Source of the DNA: Nostoc sp. S4
GTDB taxonomy: Bacteria; Cyanobacteriota; Cyanobacteriia; Cyanobacteriales; Nostocaceae
Assembly: GCA_029379225.1 (NCBI GenBank)
Contig: JAQYWR010000013.1
Coordinates: 78,606-142,605 of the forward strand
Direction of reading: 5' to 3'
Length of the DNA: 64,000 bases
Shown here piece after piece: positions 60,806 to 64,000 of the stretch. The position numbers and the translations under genes were made by a program. The notes beneath the pieces are model-generated. The model made no database searches. It was given only the letters and a program-made list of their open reading frames with translations, and was not told the DNA's origin. How positions within the stretch are numbered: the stretch's first letter is position 1; each line of letters begins with the position of its first letter.

Positions 60806-63265
60806 TTATAAATTATTACCTTCAACTTTTGCTACTTCCATCATTGTCTTTAACACCGAATCTGGATTTAAACTAATAGAATCAATTCCTTGTTCAACTA
60901 AAAACTGAGCAAATTCTGGGTAATCGCTAGGCGCTTGTCCACAAATGCCAATTTTGCGATCGCATTTTTTCGCAGTTTCTATAGCCATTTTCACCATTCG
61001 CTTTACAGCTTCACTGCGTTCATCAAATAACCGCGCCACCAAGCCAGAATCTCTATCTAACCCCAGTGTTAACTGAGTTAGGTCATTGGAACCAATGGAA
61101 AAGCCATCAAATACCTCAGCAAACTCTTGGGCCATAATCACATTGCTGGGCAATTCGCACATCACATAAACTTGCAAGTCGTTAACACCTTGCTTTAAAC
61201 CGTTTTTTGTCATTTCTGCTAATACTAACCGCCCTTCATCGGGAGTGCGACAAAAAGGTATCATTGGGATAACATTTGTCAAACCCATTTCTTCCCGTAC
61301 CCGCTTCAAGGCATGACATTCTAAGGCAAAAGCTTCTCTGTAACCTTCATCGTAGTAACGTGCCGCACCCCGCCAACCGAGCATAGGGTTTTCTTCATTT
61401 GGTTCAAATTGTTGACCGCCTAATAGATTTGCATATTCATTACTCTTAAAATCTGACATTCGCACAATCACTGGTTTGGGATAAAATGCTGCGGCAATTC
61501 TACCGACGCCTTGGGCTAATTTATCCACAAAATATTGAGATTTATCCTCATAAAGTGTAGTAAATTTAGCAATTTTTGATTTGACAAATTCATCTTTTAA
61601 CGAATCATAATGAATTAATGCCATTGGATGAACTTGGATTTGATTGGCAATAATAAATTCTGTCCGCGCTAAACCGACTCCATCGTTAGGAATTGCCGAT
61701 AAACTCAATGCTTCTTGAGGATTACCCACATTCATTAAAATTTGGGTGCGGGTGCGGGGTAAATTCTTTAAGGCGACTTCTGCAACTTCAAAAGGTAATA
61801 AACCTGCGTAAACTTTTCCTTCTTCGCCTTCAGCACAAGAAATTGTAATTTCTTGACCGTTTTTCAAAACATCTGTAGCATTCCCAGTTCCGACGATCGC
61901 AGGTACACCCAATTCTCGCGCAATAATTGCGGCGTGGCATGTCCTCCCACCAGAGTTGGTAACAATTGCACTGGCACGTTTCATAATTGGTTCCCAATCA
62001 GGGTCAGTTCTTTCTGTTACCAAAACTTCCCCTGGTTGAAACTGTTCGAGTTTATGAATATCTAAAATTAAACGTGCTTTTCCTTGACTGATTGCTTCTC
62101 CAATGGCGCGTCCGCTGAGAAGAGGAACTGGAGATTGGGAAGATTTTTCCCCAGTGCCTAAGACTAACCGATAACTCCGCAGCACATTTCCGGTCTTCTG
62201 AGATTGGACGGTTTCAGGACGTGCTTGGACGATAAAAAGTTGGTCAGTTATTCCATCTTTTGCCCACTCGATATCCATTGGTGTGTAAATATCGTGGACT
62301 TGGGAATAATGGTCTTCAATTAAGCATGTCCAAGTTGCTAGTTGTAAAATCTCTGCATCGCTGAGGGCGAATTTTCCTCTTTCTCTAAAAGGAACAGAGA
62401 CATTTTTGGTAAATTTTGAGCCGTCATCATAAATCATTTTCAGTTCCTTGCTGCCCAATTTTTTATCAATAATTGGGCGAAAACCTGCTTTTAAAGTTGG
62501 TTTAAAAACATAATATTCATCCGGATTTACAGACCCTTGGACAACGTTTTCACCTAAACCATAAGCAGCTGTAATTAGCGCTGCATCTTTAAAACCGGTT
62601 TCTGTGTCAATGGAGAACATCACCCCAGAGGTTGCTAAGTCAGAACGCACCATTTTTTGCACGCCAACGGCAAGAGCAATGCTAAAGTGGTCAAATCCCT
62701 TGGTGTGACGATAGGAAATAGCGCGATCGGTAAATAGGGAAGCAAAGCATTTATGACAAGCTCCTAAAACTCCTTCCACACCAACAACGTTAAGGTAAGT
62801 TTCCTGTTGTCCAGCAAAACTAGCATCGGGTAAGTCTTCGGCAGTGGCGCTAGAACGGACTGCAACATCTGTCTCTGCATTGTAGCGATCGCAAAGATTT
62901 TCATAAGCTGCGGCGATTGCTTTTCGCAATTCTACAGGAAATGGAGTATGGATTAATAGCGATCGCGCTTTTTTTCCCCGTTCTCGTAAATTTTTCACAT
63001 CCTCAACATCTAAGTCAGCAAATAATTCTCGTAGCTTTGCTTCTAATCCTGCTGATTGGATGAAATGACGATAAGCATAAGCAGTGGTAGCAAATCCTGT
63101 AGGTACATTAATCCCTTTGGATGTTAATTGTTGAATCATTTCACCTAGTGATGCATTTTTTCCACCAACTAAGGGAATATCATTAATACCAACTTCATCA
63201 AACCAAAGGATAAGCGATCGCTCTTTGTCAGATTGAGATAAAGTGCTTGGAGATACTATCGTCAT
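60806..63265 (-). CDS. ppsA: Phosphoenolpyruvate synthase
   Basis: About 819 residues. Converts pyruvate plus ATP to PEP, AMP and phosphate. The N-terminal ATP-grasp domain has 'VPLVGGKNASLGEMIQQL'-like sequence (here DIPLVGGKNASLGEMI) and 'VRSSATAEDLPDASFAGQQETYLNV'. The phosphohistidine swivel is 'TNSGGRTCHAAIIARELGVPAIVG'. The C-terminal PEP-binding barrel has 'GLARTEFII', 'VRMSDFKSNEYANLLGG', 'PMLGWRGAARY' and 'GFSIGSNDLTQLTLGLDRDSG'. I chose ATG 63265 (MTIVSPSTL), preceded by an AGAGGT ribosome-binding-like site 8 nt upstream; a longer frame to 63319 lacks support. It counterbalances pyruvate kinase encoded at 36-37.6 kb. Confidence 0.96.
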   Translation of the reverse strand: MTIVSPSTLSQSDKERSLILWFDEVGINDIPLVGGKNASLGEMIQQLTSKGINVPTGFATTAYAYRHFIQSAGLEAKLRELFADLDVEDVKNLRERGKKARSLLIHTPFPVELRKAIAAAYENLCDRYNAETDVAVRSSATAEDLPDASFAGQQETYLNVVGVEGVLGACHKCFASLFTDRAISYRHTKGFDHFSIALAVGVQKMVRSDLATSGVMFSIDTETGFKDAALITAAYGLGENVVQGSVNPDEYYVFKPTLKAGFRPIIDKKLGSKELKMIYDDGSKFTKNVSVPFRERGKFALSDAEILQLATWTCLIEDHYSQVHDIYTPMDIEWAKDGITDQLFIVQARPETVQSQKTGNVLRSYRLVLGTGEKSSQSPVPLLSGRAIGEAISQGKARLILDIHKLEQFQPGEVLVTERTDPDWEPIMKRASAIVTNSGGRTCHAAIIARELGVPAIVGTGNATDVLKNGQEITISCAEGEEGKVYAGLLPFEVAEVALKNLPRTRTQILMNVGNPQEALSLSAIPNDGVGLARTEFIIANQIQVHPMALIHYDSLKDEFVKSKIAKFTTLYEDKSQYFVDKLAQGVGRIAAAFYPKPVIVRMSDFKSNEYANLLGGQQFEPNEENPMLGWRGAARYYDEGYREAFALECHALKRVREEMGLTNVIPMIPFCRTPDEGRLVLAEMTKNGLKQGVNDLQVYVMCELPSNVIMAQEFAEVFDGFSIGSNDLTQLTLGLDRDSGLVARLFDERSEAVKRMVKMAIETAKKCDRKIGICGQAPSDYPEFAQFLVEQGIDSISLNPDSVLKTMMEVAKVEGNNL

Positions 63266-63330
63266 ATGTATTACCTCTTGATTTAAGGTGTTGTAGGGGT
63301 TGTGTTGCAAAAAGAGCAACGGCAGATGTT

Positions 63331-63612
63331 AAAGTGAGAACTCATGTCTGTCATCTCTCGTCTGTGGAAGTTGTCGCAGATATCCAGACTGCTTCTATGA
63401 TTTTACGTTGGTACACTTATCGTTGGCGGGTTGAAGAATATCATAAAATTTTCTCTTTCTCGATGTCAGGTGGAACGATATAGACTTGCTGCTGATGGGA
63501 TGAAGACCCTAATTGGTTTTTTGAGTGTAATTGCTGCCCTTGCTTTTACGGTTGACTTATCTCCACCGCACCCAGCCTTCAGCCCCGGCCATTGAAATTC
63601 TAGCGTTACTGA
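63331..63612 (+). pseudogene. IS4-family (IS50-like) transposase fragment, frameshifted
   Basis: Three reading frames together restore a transposase C-terminal segment. Frame 1 has 'VKVRTHVCHLSSVEVVADIQTASMILRWYTYRWRVEEYHKIF' (the YxxRWxxE region of IS4/IS50 transposases). A second frame has 'RCQVERYRLAADGMKTLIGFLSVIAALAF', and a third 'RLTYLHRTQPSAPAIEILAL'. At least two frameshifts and no catalytic N-terminus make it an inert remnant, directly upstream of and divergent from ppsA. Confidence 0.65.
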
Positions 63613-64000
63613 ATCTAGGTATGAATTTACCTCACGCACAGACGCAGCGGAAAGTCTGTAGACGCTTCTGCGGTTTCCCGCAGGGTGCGTCGGCTTCCTT
63701 TGTAGACCCCCGGAGGGCTGCTTGCCGAAGGCATGGGAACTTTCCAAGACAGAGGCGCACACAGCAAGAGTTTGAGATATTAAGTTTTCAAATTTCATAC
63801 TTCAATTCAGCAACGCCTGAAAAGTGGAGGGTGTGGGGTGTGGGGTGTAGTAAGGTTTTCTTCTTTCCCTACACCCACTCAGCCACCCCCCTACCCCCTG
63901 CTCCCCTGCTGCCTATTTGTATCACTTTTAAAGTGAAATGGTATTATACCAATTCTCTAAAATAAGGCTACAAATGAGATAATAAGATTAAACTAAATGA
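63613..64000. other. Right-end non-coding region with low-complexity repeats
   Basis: Contains GC-rich short repeats (CTTCTGCGGTTTCCCGCAGG, 63664-63685) and a GTGTGGGGTGTGGGG / CCCCCTACCCCC tract around 63828-63910 that could fold back on itself. No gene was seen. Confidence 0.5.

Noticed and set aside
63466..63965. Overlapping ORFs on both strands at the right end
   Set aside because: They cross transposase remnants and GC-rich repeats and change frame relative to the recognisable transposase sequence; not genes.
1..64000. CRISPR array, prophage or integrative element
   Set aside because: No regularly spaced repeats, integrase, phage structural genes or attachment-site pair were found; the direct repeats seen are tandem heptamers or coding arrays.

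Overview
The window looks like chromosomal DNA of a filamentous, probably heterocyst-forming cyanobacterium of the Nostoc/Anabaena type. The palindrome GCGATCGC (HIP1) occurs throughout. Lineage marker genes are present: CP12, a CrtR-type beta-carotene hydroxylase, a CyaC-type sensor adenylate cyclase, XisH/XisI, and several cyanobacterial proteins of unknown function. Intergenic DNA is rich in the short repeats typical of these genomes: TCATTTG/TCATTAG heptamer tracts, GGGGAGATG tracts, GAGACGCTACGCGAACGC-type elements and MITE-like elements with inverted ends.

Layout. 1-1210: end of a mechanosensitive-channel-type membrane protein and a VOC protein. 1.3-9.6 kb: an accessory, defence-like island. 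It holds a truncated DUF4276 gene, a TIR protein with a possible GIY-YIG-like tail, a ribbon-helix-helix protein, an unknown 165-residue protein, a 1188-residue WD40-GTPase-zinc ribbon-TIR protein and a dynamin/Era-like GTPase. 9.8-26.8 kb: mostly housekeeping genes (SPFH protein, glmU, HD-GYP response regulator, MnmD-like methyltransferase, sulfurtransferase, outer-membrane barrel, FecR-domain protein, glutathione reductase, YqiA-like esterase, hisC, GNAT). 28-33 kb: cyaC, a TonB-like protein and tRNA-Gly(UCC). 33.9-45 kb: M61 peptidase, pyruvate kinase, crtR, two small cyanobacterial genes, cp12, FIST protein, metallophosphoesterase and trmB.

45.4-55.8 kb is the most striking region, a composite RiPP (ribosomal peptide) locus. 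The first unit encodes a double-glycine precursor, a Cys-rich protein, an APH-type kinase and a HopA1-type protein. A kinase/HopA1 pair is the dehydration machinery of class V lanthipeptides and thioamitides. The second unit is a 256-bp tandem duplication carrying two short hydrophobic double-glycine peptides with GxxxG motifs. The third unit, on the opposite strand and converging on the peptides, encodes an IS630-derived HTH protein, a C39-peptidase ABC exporter with a cyclic-nucleotide-binding-like N-terminus, an HlyD adaptor and a parvulin-type prolyl isomerase. The inferred scheme is that precursors are modified by the first unit, and that leaders are cleaved after GG and cores exported by the third.

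56.7-64 kb: DUF4058 protein, PMT-type mannosyltransferase, GNAT, xisI with a decayed xisH, PEP synthase, and a frameshifted IS4/IS50-like transposase fragment at the right end. No CRISPR array, rRNA or intact transposon was seen.
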